This document shows positions 32,696 to 45,100 of a DNA stretch of 64,000 bases, in pieces. This DNA is from Ligula intestinalis (taxonomy: Eukaryota > Platyhelminthes > Cestoda > Diphyllobothriidea > Diphyllobothriidae), in contig JAYGXS010000003.1 in assembly GCA_036362985.1 (NCBI GenBank), positions 30,644,246-30,708,245 of the forward strand, in the 5' to 3' direction. How positions within the stretch are numbered: the stretch's first letter is position 1; each line of letters opens with the position of its first letter. The notes under the pieces were generated by a model. The model was not told the origin of the DNA. It worked only from the letters and a program-made list of their open reading frames with translations, and did no database searches. The position numbers and the translations under genes were made by a program.

Positions 32696-35600
32696 CAGAT
32701 CTGTACATTTGATTGACAGAAAATAGTGAGGTTTCTGCAAAGTGTTTTAAGATGACCAAAGCTGCAACTTCAACATTCTTAGTCATCAAGCCGGCATTTA
32801 GCAGCATCGATGAACACGCTGTTTCTCTAATCTTTTGAACATTTATAAGGCCACATTTTCATTACGCGATCTAAACCTAAAGGTTGCGTACACCCCAGTT
32901 TTACAGACTACCGGATAGGTTGCAAAGTTGGGCCGCAAAATTAGTAGAAAGCCAAGGAGTACTCAAATTTATCATCCGATTGAATAAGCCGAATCCATTG
33001 CCTCTGACGTACACGGAGACTTGATACAAATGCTCCTTATCGTGCGGAGGTTGGACTGCGCCCTCCTGTGTGATGACTTTTTCCAAATTGTCACTATAAC
33101 TAATATCCGGGGTCATCGTTCAAGCTTCGTGTTCTCCAACGAAAAGAATACGTTGGGAAATATTTATTCGCCAAACAGGGCGTGAAGTAACGTACAGTAG
33201 GCGATTTTTATATTCCGCTTCTTGGAAGCATTCAATAGTTGCTTGAAAAACATATGCTGCAACAGAACATGGACTACATGACTTATTAACCTTAAAACAC
33301 TGGCAAACAATATGGCATTCACCTGACTGGGATTTCTTATATTGGTTCTAATTCTTGGGATTTTTATGGACAGGTTAGGCAGTTCAAAGACGTAAGTCTA
33401 TTTTCTTCAAATAAACAGACAAACTGACCCATGGCCTCCAGTTTTACCTCGCCGCAAGGAGGGGGCCACATGGTTTTATCCGAGATGCATAGAACAGATA
33501 AGACGCAGAGGAGATTAGAGGTAGAATACTCCACAGCAGATGCGACTGTCGTCCGTGAAATGCCATCACTTCATCTGTGATTTAGAGAAATATCGTCTTT
33601 AATATACGCACAAGTACGATACTGCTTTTCTACTAGGCTACCCAGTCTTCCTCCAAGGCCACGTATTTTTTTATTGATAGGTAATATCTTCACCAAAATC
33701 AGACTAGCTGATTTATTAAATGCGCATCCTGCCTTTTCCGAACTACCCTTTGATAACATCAACAGGCCGGAAGCCTCGAAGAATTCTAGGAGCCTTTCAC
33801 TCGAAACATGAACGTCTATTAATCATGGGGGAATAATATTTAAAATCCGGTTTTCTGCCTGAAAAGTATGATGACTTTCAGGGTATTAAGTTCCCGCTTT
33901 AAAAACCTACTCGATTGAGATGATCAACCACGGGTGTGCAATTGATAGAGGCAATTTTGCATACGGTTAAATCCTAACTACTGAAAATGTGAAAGTACTT
34001 TTCTTTTAGTATTAATACCTCCTCGGACGGCCCTATGATCAATTTATAGCACAATATTTTGTACTTGGTGGGTTGCCCGAGAACTGCGCTCTTTTTCATA
34101 ATAACCAGATCCCACCTTCAATACTTAGTTGATTGTGATGTTCAATCGCAGGTGTGCTCTAACCAATACCCCTCCTCAAGAAAGCTGTTCATTAAAGGTG
34201 TAGTGCTAATTACGTGTATCGTTTCCACTATAATTTACCATATTTTTTCATACGGATACTGGCCCACTTGTGGTGCGCATATAGCGACTACCCCGGGTTG
34301 GAATTCAAGAGGAATACTGCAATAATCCTGTGCCTCCAAAAAACCTGAAGAAAGGAATTTTTAAGGGCAAGAAAGTCAGGAAACAGAATCCAGAACCGTT
34401 CATTATAAACCACCGACTTTGTCTTACTGCAGGCGGTATAACGTGATCATGCTGCAGAATGACACCCACTGCGGCGTAAGGCTTTTCGGTAGGGCTTACT
34501 TATGAGACGACTTGAAAATAAATTGTTCAGTTTCGAGGTTGAAGTTCGGACTATCCAACCAATAGGAGTGGTCTGCTTCTCTTATCTGTCAATAGGCACC
34601 CCTCACTGGACAAATGATAGTTTATGTTGGTTGACCTTTATTTTCTCCTATTATCTTCCACATCTATTTAGCGCAGTTAGACCATTACAAGCGGCTTTCA
34701 TCAAATTTATACGGTTAACCTTCCATAAAATAAAATACGCATAAACACTCCTTAATCAAGCATTAGACCTTTAACCACGAAATCCTCAAGACACTTGAGT
34801 GGGGGAATTTTTCAAAAACACAAAAACTGTACCGGCTTAGCCTAGTTTTCTTGCGAAAGAACGTCTGCAAATGGACGAATAGAAGATCTTCTCCATGACC
34901 ATTGTTGCCCCAAACGTAACTCACAATCAAGAAATGACTCTGTTTTCTAATTTGCCAACTTGATACCATAGTTTGTATAGACAATTGTCATCGCGGAGTG
35001 AAATATAATCCCAACAAGACCCACTTTGGCTTCAAGTAGTCAACAGAAAATATTCGCGAGTACATAACTGCCCTACACTCCTCGGCACCTGCATGTTACT
35101 CGAGCATAGGTGCCACGGCGGGTCTAAGTCCTAATAACAACACCGTCGTGTAGACTCGTTCCGCAAATCGTATCGACTGCTGCAGCCTGCAGCAAGCAAC
35201 TAGCCTCGTCCCCTATTTTGTACTGACAATCATGGACAGTACGCGCAGGTATTGACAACAGGAGCACTGATGGGCACTATCGCCACATGGTCACCAAATT
35301 CTCTGATTCACTAAAGCGTTAACCAACAGCCTTCCCAGCAGTTTGCCCTTCATAGGTGGACACACAACGAAGCTACGTACGCAAAGGTATAAGCTTAATC
35401 TCCGTTCTGAATTCTTCGCGCAACGGGCCATGGAATAACCTCTCACAATCAGTTGTGGTGGCGACGTCCCTACAGCTATTCAAGGAAATCATGGATGATT
35501 GCGCGTTTCCTCCTGCTATCCCTCCTCGGTATAAACTCGGACTAACTGCACACAAACTTCAGATAACAATTGTTTGAAAAAGCAGTGCTACTCACCGCTT

Positions 35601-35996
35601 GTTAATACTATTTTAAAAGCGCCCATTTTTACACATGCGTGTACAAATGTATATGATGCACTGGCATGAAATCAATGTTTTTTAAAAGGCACTGTCTATT
35701 ACCCTCACGAAAAGAAAACTTAAATAAGAAAAACAGTGCTGGTAGCGAATTGCTCTGAAGACTGCAAACGCTTAAAAGTAAGATGACAAGGGCTAGCTGC
35801 ATCGTCTTGCTGAAGGCTGTGAGGTCCAAGCGAGAAATAAAATTAAGGTAGATCTAAGGAAAAGAAGCATGCTGATGAAAGGAAGCTTTAGAGAGCTGTT
35901 GGGAGATCGCTAGAAAGCGCGCGGGCAGGCAGGCATCAGCAAGCAGGATCGGTAGCCTGCAATAGGACGCCTCTCACTATGAGAGCTAGCCAGGCT
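32696..35996. other. No recognised gene (downstream of TFG)
   Basis: Lies 3' of the TFG stop codon. The first few hundred bases below 35997 probably include its 3' UTR; I could not place a poly(A) signal with confidence. The rest shows nothing recognisable. Confidence 0.4.
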
Positions 35997-36131
35997 TCAC
36001 TGGTAGCCACGCTGACGAGGGTAGGAGCCCGAGTGGTGCTGTGCGGACCCATGCTGCTGCTGACCCGGAAATCCTGACTGTAGTGGAGGCGGCGGCGGGG
36101 GAGGAGCCACGGGAGCTGACTGCATCTGATA
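35997..36131 (-). CDS. TFG: TFG exon 6 (C-terminus)
   Basis: Long T-tract acceptor ending in TTTTTTCAG, then 44 codons and TGA at 35999-35997. Contains a run of seven prolines and ends in YPRQRGYQ. Confidence 0.88.
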   Translation of the reverse strand, partial: YQMQSAPVAPPPPPPPLQSGFPGQQQHGSAQHHSGSYPRQRGYQ

Positions 36132-39100
36132 CTGAAAAAAAAAGAGAAAATAGACAGTTACTACTGAGGTTGAGCGAGTAGCCATGTATGATTAATATTT
36201 TATGCTAACTAACTGCTCACTTTTCACCTGCAGTCATGTAAATGACGTCCTTTTGAATTTTTCTGATCTATCGATTAATTTCCTGGCCCCTTTGTTACCC
36301 CTACGGAGCTCAAAGGCGATCGCCTATCTTTCCCTTTATAAAACTCAAGGCCTGATGTCAGTAAAGCATGTCCCAGCGCTGGCTGTGTGCGACACGGGTG
36401 GGCGGACTGAATAGCTTTGTCAGCACGCGAGGCAGAGAAGCTCGCACAGATAATTAGTGCCAACGAGTTCATCAAGTCCAGCACATCAGCGTACTTCTAT
36501 TCATACGAAACCTGACGCGTTTGATGCGCTAAGAGCTGTGGCTAGGAAGGTTGCCAACGGACGGGAGAACTTCGATCCCATGGGGATGAATGGCGAATTG
36601 CGAATCAGGCTTTAAAGACGCTTAGTGTGGCCTTCGTGGTATTCACGCGCCTGAGGTGCGACCAGTGCCCTTAGAGATGTTTAGTAATAGAGATCAGGAA
36701 GCGGGCGGAGCACACGTAGACGGTTCATTTAACTATACCAGGCACTGCGCCTGCAGCCACTTTCAGTTTTCTTGAGGTGATCTTGCTATCCGGGCATGGT
36801 GTGGGCGGGGGGGGGGGGAGGAGAATGCTGGCGCAATTCTGCGTCACTACAAACCAATTCACGTTTAGTTGCCGGCGTTGCGCCTGCTCTATGGGGCCCG
36901 CAACGGGCGACGCTCGAAATGTCATCAATGCTAGCTGGATTACCGCTCAGATACTTCTCAAACTGTACTCTTTACAACTAATGGATAAACAGAGTCAGCC
37001 CAGTCTAACTGTAAAGTGGTATGAGGATGGGAGACGAAGATGCGATCACTGGAACAAGAGTTTTATTTGCCTGACGTTTCGGATTCCGTCGGGAATCCTT
37101 AGTCATGGGTAATCGCAAACAGGTCTGAGACATGCGCAGACCTGTTTACGATTACCTGTGACTAAGGATTCCCGACGGAATCCGAAACGTCAGGCAAATA
37201 AAACTCTTGTTCCAGTGATCGCATCTTCGTCTTCTGAACTGCTTCCTGGGACTCGAATATTCGCTACTATTGGTATGAGGATGATTGAACGTCATTCTCA
37301 TATGACTAAAAACTTTCGATACACACAGCGCGGACCAATGGCCACTGAACAACGGTATCTATAGTAGGACACTGAGTGGTGGTGGCCGCTAATGAAAGTA
37401 AATTGTAGATTTAGTCACGACTATTTTTGCTGTTAAAATACCATTAATTGTGGTGGGAATCGTAGATTTTATGGGAATGACAGAGATGCAGTTAAGTATG
37501 AATACCTGTGAGGGGTTACCGGTCATCCAGGTTGGAGGAGAACTAAGCGGCGGTGGTGCAAATGAAGAGGATGCTTGAGAATAAGGTCTGCCATACTGGC
37601 TCATAAACTGTTGTTGTGGTTGCGAGGTATAATACGTCGGTTGGAAGGAAGGCTGAGTTGCTGGGTTGAAGGTTACGGGGGCAGCAAAAGAAGTAGGCGG
37701 TGGGGACGGTGGAGCTGGTTGCTGCAGCTGCGTGTTGTACTGGGAACGTAAAGAAAACAGAATTAATCACAAAGAGAAAGTAGTGTTTACAATTACTACG
37801 GTGGCATAGCCAAAACACTGACTACACAAACAGCATTCCTTCCGGAGTCTCATGAATTCTGGAGCCATTATAGACATCGGAAACGTAGATGGTGAAGGAT
37901 GGACCACGTGGATACTGAAAATGCTCGGTCCGAGATGGGGATCAAGCCATCGATGTAATCACTGAAGTAATTAGGACAGGTTTGGGGAAGCAAAGACTTG
38001 CGACTAGGCTTGGTAGGAACGCAACATTCAGTCACCGGTATTTTCAGTGTTTGGCGATTGGGTAGGTTACACTCCTAAGTGCAAATGCGTGATAATACTG
38101 AGGAGTGTCGATCAGATATATGGTACCACTCCGAAAACAGGAGGCAGAGACTGCCGCAATAGGGGAAGGATAATAATATGGATTTTATGGATGGGGTGAC
38201 CAAAATTACAGACGGCTGTTTTCTGGCGGCAGAGCTAAAATTGTTACAAATATACTATCGACTTATTTATATAGAACAATAAAGCGCAAAAATGTGGACG
38301 CAGAAATTAGGTGCAAAAGGGCAGAAGTGATGAAAACGCAGGATAATTCGTTAGATATACCAGGAGAACCGATCCCAGACCGTATTGATCAATCGGGCTG
38401 AAGGAGGAGGCACAAAGAAAATATAGTTGGATCCGACTCTCGTGATGGCCGCGACTGATGAGATAATATAAGCTGATAACATAAAACCCAATGTATAATT
38501 CTAACCCTAAGTTTGTCCTAGGTAAATCCTACCCATAATCGCAAGCCGAACGCAACACCCGAAGGAGGGAAAGGGAAGGGGGCTATACTAAGATTACCCA
38601 AAAGACGTAAGTGGCATTTGATTGAAGCGGACTAAGTGGAGCCATATATCTGCCTCAAAGATGACGCTCTAACGCATAGGGCAACGGCAGTCGGGGAAGC
38701 CGTAATTTAAGGCGGCTAACACGCACCATGCCGTTACACCGCCTTGGCTCACATTTCCCAATCGATTTGTTAAATCAGCACGCATGTAGGTCTGAATACG
38801 CTGACACCACATGGCAAACAATTGCATTCTAACTGACCCCGAGAGTCTGCTTATGTCGGAAAAATTTTCTACTAAATATCGCAGTATCCCCCTGTAGAGT
38901 GGCAGGCGGGCCTCAGTTAGGCTGAAAGACAAAGTCTTGCCTTCCAGCTTCAGTCGCATTGGTCAGTGAAATCCGAGGAAGGCCGCTGGCAGCGGTGGCC
39001 GAGGAACATCTCATGTTACATTCTCTGGTCGTGAAGTCTTTCGGGTACGTTGAGAAGGCGCACACCCTCCCCCTCCCTCCACCCACCACAGATTGAATTC

Positions 39101-42100
39101 TGAAGGCACCTAGATGGCACTAAGTGCAAAGATTCTACTTTCATTTATAACTCCTTTATCGAACTCGATACACAACGTCATTTTCCACAGTGGTGGCTTT
39201 CACATGATTCGAAAAACGGCGAGGAATCTAACTTACCCTGTCTCCTTACATTCCCAGGGCCGCAGAGATACAACTAGGGCACAGATAGTCTCTCCCCTAC
39301 AACCGGCGACAATTCGATCATCGCATTTAACGAGGTCCGCTGTGTGCTCCACAGAATGGTGATGGTGCGGGGACGATGACTCACGCGTAAATTCGTTTTG
39401 AGCGATAGTAGACTTGCGTTGCATCTACCAAACTCTCTCCTTCTTTCAGCTGTCTGTAGTCGGTTTCAAGATAGAGTCAAGAAGACCGGAGGCGCGATCG
39501 GTTGCAGGCGGCCGGAGTTGCCAGCTCCAACTCAGATCCCGCTGAATTGGAATACCATAAGAGCCACGGGTGGCTGGTGCCTGAGCCTGCATCTACGCGT
39601 GCCACCAACGTCCCGCTCATGTTCGGCATTTGCTATGGGAGCGCAACCCTGCCTAACACCTGCCATGCCCTGATATGGCCCCGGTGTTGGTCCAACGTAG
39701 CTACCACGTGGCAGGCTAGTGGACTGGATGGGGGGACGGGCTAAACACAAAAAACGATGCTGGCAAGATACGGTGACTACCTCATCTAATTCTCTCTGCC
39801 ATCTGTAACAGCTACCGAATTGTGAGCATTGGGCACAGAAAAATCTTTTGGAGCCACAAACAGAAGTTGGGTTCCACTAGGTGGGACCAAGTTCGAATAA
39901 TCGGCTGGCAAAGTTGCACAGCGGGTGCAGCCGCCAATCCATCGGAGTCACTTGGCATTTCATATATCGCATGCACCCACGAAATCCGACTATAAAACGC
40001 TAAATCCACTTTTCTGCTTTAATCTTAGTCAATAATTCAGGCAATATATAGCTCTGTCGATTAACGACCCGGTCGTCCAGAATGCCAACCTCACATTCGT
40101 CAGCGAATCCACAGTGGGTCAAGCAGAGGGAAGGCAAAACTTGGTGATAGGTACTTAAGCAGTAATTAATTGTTACACCGAGTTTACCATCCTATCTTGA
40201 ATGTTAGAGGCCTGGACTGCCGTCTTCAATCCTGCACAAAAAGAACCAGCACATACAGCCGCCGAACAGATGGCCGACTGTTTGGCCTGTGGGCACACAT
40301 GCTCGGCCACGTGTCGCTGCCATGGTAACCAGCGCTCATCTGCATGTGTGTACGCCTTCCTCGAGGCCGGCAAGCAGATAGCCAGCCTCCAGTTTGCGCG
40401 CGCGCGTGGTGGGCACCAACCTGCGGGCGAACGGCACTGACTAATACACCATTTCGTCCGCAGGGTCACGGCCATCGCACGGTGTCGGCGTAGGCACTGC
40501 ACATCCCACCGGTAACATCTGAAGCCAGGAGTTGGTGGGTGGATAAAGGCACCGCGTGGCCAGGGGAAACTACCGTTGGGAATACCGCCATTCCCACGAT
40601 GATTAATCTCACTAAGTGGTTCCTAAACGCATTTCACGCCGCCGCCTCGAGACCGCGCATCATGGTTATCAATTTTCTGTCCTAGCTGATTGGTCCATGA
40701 TTGCCGCCGACGACTTCTCATCAAGCAGCCTTTTTGTGATAGTGACTTGCGTTGACTTGCTTTGTGTTAATACGCCGCTGCTCGTGCGGGCCTTGGGTGC
40801 AACGATCGGGCAAACTCACAGTTCGTGCTAATTACGTGCACCAGGCGCGGGTCATAACAGAAACATCGAGGTCTGCGGGTTCGAGCCTTGGAGGCCGCCA
40901 GACCCCGGGGTTGGGTATAGCTGGCTGATGACGGCTAATAAGCCAGAAACGGTCATCCCAGCCTCCCTTGTCTTTGTCGGTAATGCCATTTTGCATGCAT
41001 ATATATATAGTTACGATAGAGGGAAGGTCGTCGAACGTGCAACGGGATATGCTCGTCTTGTTGAAGGCTTTGGGGCTCAAGCTAGAGCCCTCAAGGACAG
41101 TCACATAGCGACTAGTAACATACGTAGACAATGGAATAATACACTTGTTTCGTTCTCAAATGATTTTGGATATTCCTGATTAAACTCCTTTGGATGCTGA
41201 GCCTTTCTTGAATGAATAAATACCCGATCTGCAGTGAGAGAGAATGGCGGGTACAAGAAAATGATCAACGTCGGTTCGACGAAGTGCTTTAGAAGATCCT
41301 GTGGATGTTTTTGTTTGCGCCTCCTGCAGGTGGTCAGGGATATGCTTTTGTGAATGAGGCCAAATAAGCCCGAAACAGTTCTGTTTCCAATTATCCCTAA
41401 ATTCTGTCGTTCATTCCTGCTATTGTACTTTGACCGATTTCGGGCTGAGTGGTGGGAAAGCCAATGGAGCAGGGTGAACCCATTCCTCGATCTGCAACGG
41501 CAGACAATAATAGGAGGCGAGACATTGATAAGCGGCTTATAACTCACCTGGTAGACTTCAGTGGTGGAATATATGCACCGTGCGAGTGTGTCTTCGGTCT
41601 CAGCTGGTGGTGAAGTTCAGGCTTGGCTGAATGAAGGCAAATACGCCCGAAAGAATTCTATATCAAGCTACTCCCCCCGTCAACCCCAATTCTATCTGTC
41701 TCTTAGTGGTAGTGGGGCGCTCACCGATCGCACGGCGAGCGCCCTGGACCACCGACTTCTTCAAACACTGACCTTGACTGTGTGCTGTGTTAAAATGTTT
41801 ACCGCTCCTTCAGAAGTACGAAATATCCCGTGCTCCATTTTTTGTCACATCACGTGACACGCAGAACATGCAAATCTGTCTGAGTGCGCCTTCCGTCTCC
41901 CTCATCAGCTGCGTCGAATATTGAGGCTCGATGTGGGCGCGACCACGGGAGGCAGCAACTGCAACCCTCAAACATCACAGCAAGAGTTTTGTGGTTGAAG
42001 TACCTAGGAAAGCTCGTAGACTATTTAGAAATGGGCAGCTCGTTTACTCGTTTACGTATAAAAATTGAATTGAAAGCTTGTTTCATCAAGAAGTGGATTT

Positions 42101-45100
42101 GGTAAAAAAAAGAGTCGGATAAAATAGTTTTCCCNNNNNNNNNNAAGAAGTGGATTTGGTAAAAAAAAGAGTCGGATAAAATAGTTTTCCCCTAAAATTA
42201 TCCTTAATTCATCTACCGACCCGCACAGCTCCGAAACTACGGAAGTGGGAAGGGACAGATAATATTGCCAACAAGGACGAGTGACACTAGAATGGCCATT
42301 TCTAGCTTATTAGCCATTGTCAGCCAGATCCCTTATCTTTGCCGGCAATACTATCTGCCTAATATCAGCTGTTACGGCTGTCAGAGCAGGACAGATTAGT
42401 TCCGTTAACGTTCAGGTGAACTTTCATCAACGAGTAAGAAAGGGGCAGTCAACCACGTCATCGCAAAAGGAAGCTGTGCTGGCGAAGGATCAAGTTGGAA
42501 CTTACATTCCCAAATAGTTCATCAACGGTCGTATGGAGGTGTTTGACTACAGCGATTTGAGCACTAAGAAGACCCTACAAGATGAACGCCCAAAATGAGT
42601 CACTACTGAGGAAGAGGTGGTAACTGTGGAAGCGACTCTTGATGAGGATTTTCGAGTGACCAAGTTTCGGCTCGTTCAGGTGGCTTCAACATGCGTATGG
42701 AAAATCCTCATTCAGAAACTGGGATTCGACAGATGAGTGGATGCCAGATGGGTAATGCAACTATTCACCAAATGCGTTCAGGGTGCCAAAATATTTACGG
42801 GCAGTCTTACGGACAAAGCTCCTCCAGTCTTTAGAAAACTTTGTGAATAGTCTTAGAACAATGACTTCGTAACGAAATTGCAGCAAAAAATAGAACCACT
42901 CGCAGCGGAAACAAACGCCGGAGGTCAGTTTGAAGAAACAAATTCGGGACCTTTTTTCGGGAGTCGGGCTATAGTGGCTCCGAAGCATGTCTGGTCAGAG
43001 AAGTTAAATTTGATCATGCGGATGCTGCGCCTACTACCTTCTTAGCCGGTCTTAAATCTACCCTTCGGATCCCGGTCTTCCTAAAGAAATGCGCGCAGAC
43101 GCTCGTTTCCACTCGCAAACCTGGCATTGACCAAACTTACGAAAGGATTGCGATTATCGGAGGCAGATTACTGTATCCGTCAACAAAGATAACAGAATTG
43201 TCTTCCTGGACAAGACGAACTAGTTCCTTTTTCAGTGCTGGATACGTAGACACCTTACGGATCCTGTGCTTACTTTTTCAATCTACCCTACTCAGGCCGG
43301 TCTTTCGAAGGACGTTGTAGCCGGAAATGGAACAAAACCTATGAGTGCCAATCTTGGTTTATGAGTCTTAGTAGTCTTCAAATCGCACGTGCATGCGGCT
43401 TCCCATAGACTCACAAGTTAAGCGCTCCAGGGCAACTAATCGAATCAACAAACTACATCACCAAGGGGGTGCACCGGCATCCAAAATACCCCGCTGACAG
43501 TTCGGCCGATGATGTTTGTTGAGTGGTCCACAGCACGAACTCATGGACAGTGACTTTCGCAGCATCTGCCGCACACTCTCTCCTCTATAATCTACCTGAG
43601 CGGGTGTAAAAACGAGGGCAAGGAAGTCGGGGAGACGAGATCGCATGGAAGGATGGAAAAGACTAAACCGTACAAATACGCGTGCTACACATAAGCCTGG
43701 TTTAGGCACACATGCAAGGATTACACAAAAAATATGGCTATAGAGCCTACGGAGCCTGGATCGCCGTCCTGAGGGGAGAACCAAGTTTCCCTGTCGTTGG
43801 GGCCTTCCAAGTCACAGCTTTTAGCGCATGGTGATACTTCCCTGGAGCCTACATCATCGCGCATAACCAAGATAGTCATTCTGTTACAGACTCGTTGAGC
43901 CCTCAATCGCCGAATCCGGGGGTTGTGTAATTCACTCAGGTACTGTTCCATACAGACTAAAATTAGGACGGCACTTAAGACGCCTTGTTTACTGAAAACA
44001 CACCTAAGGGCATAGATACGCTGCTTGTGAGTTGCCGCGCATGGTGTATTGAAACCTACACAAACATGGACATTTGTAATTTTTAAAATCTTAGAACTTG
44101 AATATTCTCTTCTTCCTCTTCTTTCAAAGCAGGATTTCAAGAAGTAGGTCCCAACCAAGAGAGCATAATAATTTAACTTTTTGTCAATTCTTTTCGTTGG
44201 ATTACTTGAATAAAATGGTAATTTAAGGATTCCATGTTGTCTAAACAGTTTTGATGCTCCTGAGATCGAAAAGGGTGACAGAAATGAGTGCCGGTCGAAA
44301 AAAAGTGGCCAATATGATTTACGAGGTGACATAAAAAGCCCTTTGCGCTTATGTTAGGAGGACAATACACTTTGTTGTCGAGTTTGGTGGATATAAAATG
44401 TCTGACTTTAAGAGATCGTTTCGAAGGAATGAGTCACGTAATGGGCGAAGTTTAGAGCCATCGAGAGTTATTACCAACGAGAGACAGAACGGCCATCTTT
44501 GATTTGTCGTCAATTAGGCCAACCCAACCCAAGTAGAAAGGATAAAGAAGTGAAACTGTCTAGGTAACAGCCAGCTATCCATCTGATTTGAACATTGTGA
44601 TAGAAAATGCTCGCAACCAGAATGCAGGAGCAATTATAACTAATAAACTATTACATTTTTCTCCAAGAATGCTGAATAAAATTTGTGCCAGCGACTAAAA
44701 ATACTCACAATGGGTTTCTTTTCGATATGAATGTCTGAAAAGTATGCATGCCATCGTGTAAGAATTGACGTGTGAATATTTTTGCTTTCGAGTAACATTT
44801 TAAAATCCATGAAAATTAATATTTTTATGCGAAAACACACTGGGGAGTATAGTTGGGCAATTTTACGAGCCTATCGCAGATTAACAGTGATCAGGTCTGA
44901 AGCCTTGGTGGTACTTACAGCAAGCGTAGGGTTGGCGGTGAACATCGATGTCTGCGGTGGGAGCAGCGTTTGAACCTCCAAGCTCGGCGGAGGTACGGCT
45001 ACCACAGGAGGATGCGAAGAAATCGCAAGTTGCTGCTTCTCCTGTACGCCAACGTCCTTCTGTAATATAAAGGGGTAAAATGAGAAGAGCCTGAAGGTGA

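Larger units (their letters stand above)
37033..37231. repeat. Near-perfect palindrome with hammerhead-like cores in both arms
   Basis: Arms 37033-37127 and 37137-37231 (95 bp each) are almost perfect inverted repeats around a 9-nt centre (agacatgcg). Right of the palindrome the sequence continues with ttctgaactgcttcctgg, as in the relative at 32.65 kb. It is probably made of two PLE-type tails in inverted orientation. Confidence 0.9.
36132..37505 (-). other. TFG intron 5
   Basis: Contains a 12-G run at 36807-36818 and the palindromic element at 37033-37231. No other feature is recognised. Confidence 0.7.
37740..44918 (-). other. TFG intron 4 (7.2 kb)
   Basis: Holds R3, SINE-like copies, a short N gap and one copy of R4, listed separately. 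No coding region was recognised. The minus frame at 38669-38959 and the plus Cys/Ala-rich frame at 40201-40440 have no identifiable similarity. Confidence 0.65.

Noticed and set aside
38669..38959. 96-codon minus-strand open frame in TFG intron 4
   Set aside because: No recognisable domain and no in-phase splice sites linking it to TFG were evident.
40201..40440. Cys/Ala-rich plus-strand open frame
   Set aside because: Locally GC-rich sequence; no known fold or repeat partner.
42088..42191. Genuine tandem duplication
   Set aside because: The copies are identical and separated only by Ns, which points to an unmerged contig overlap.
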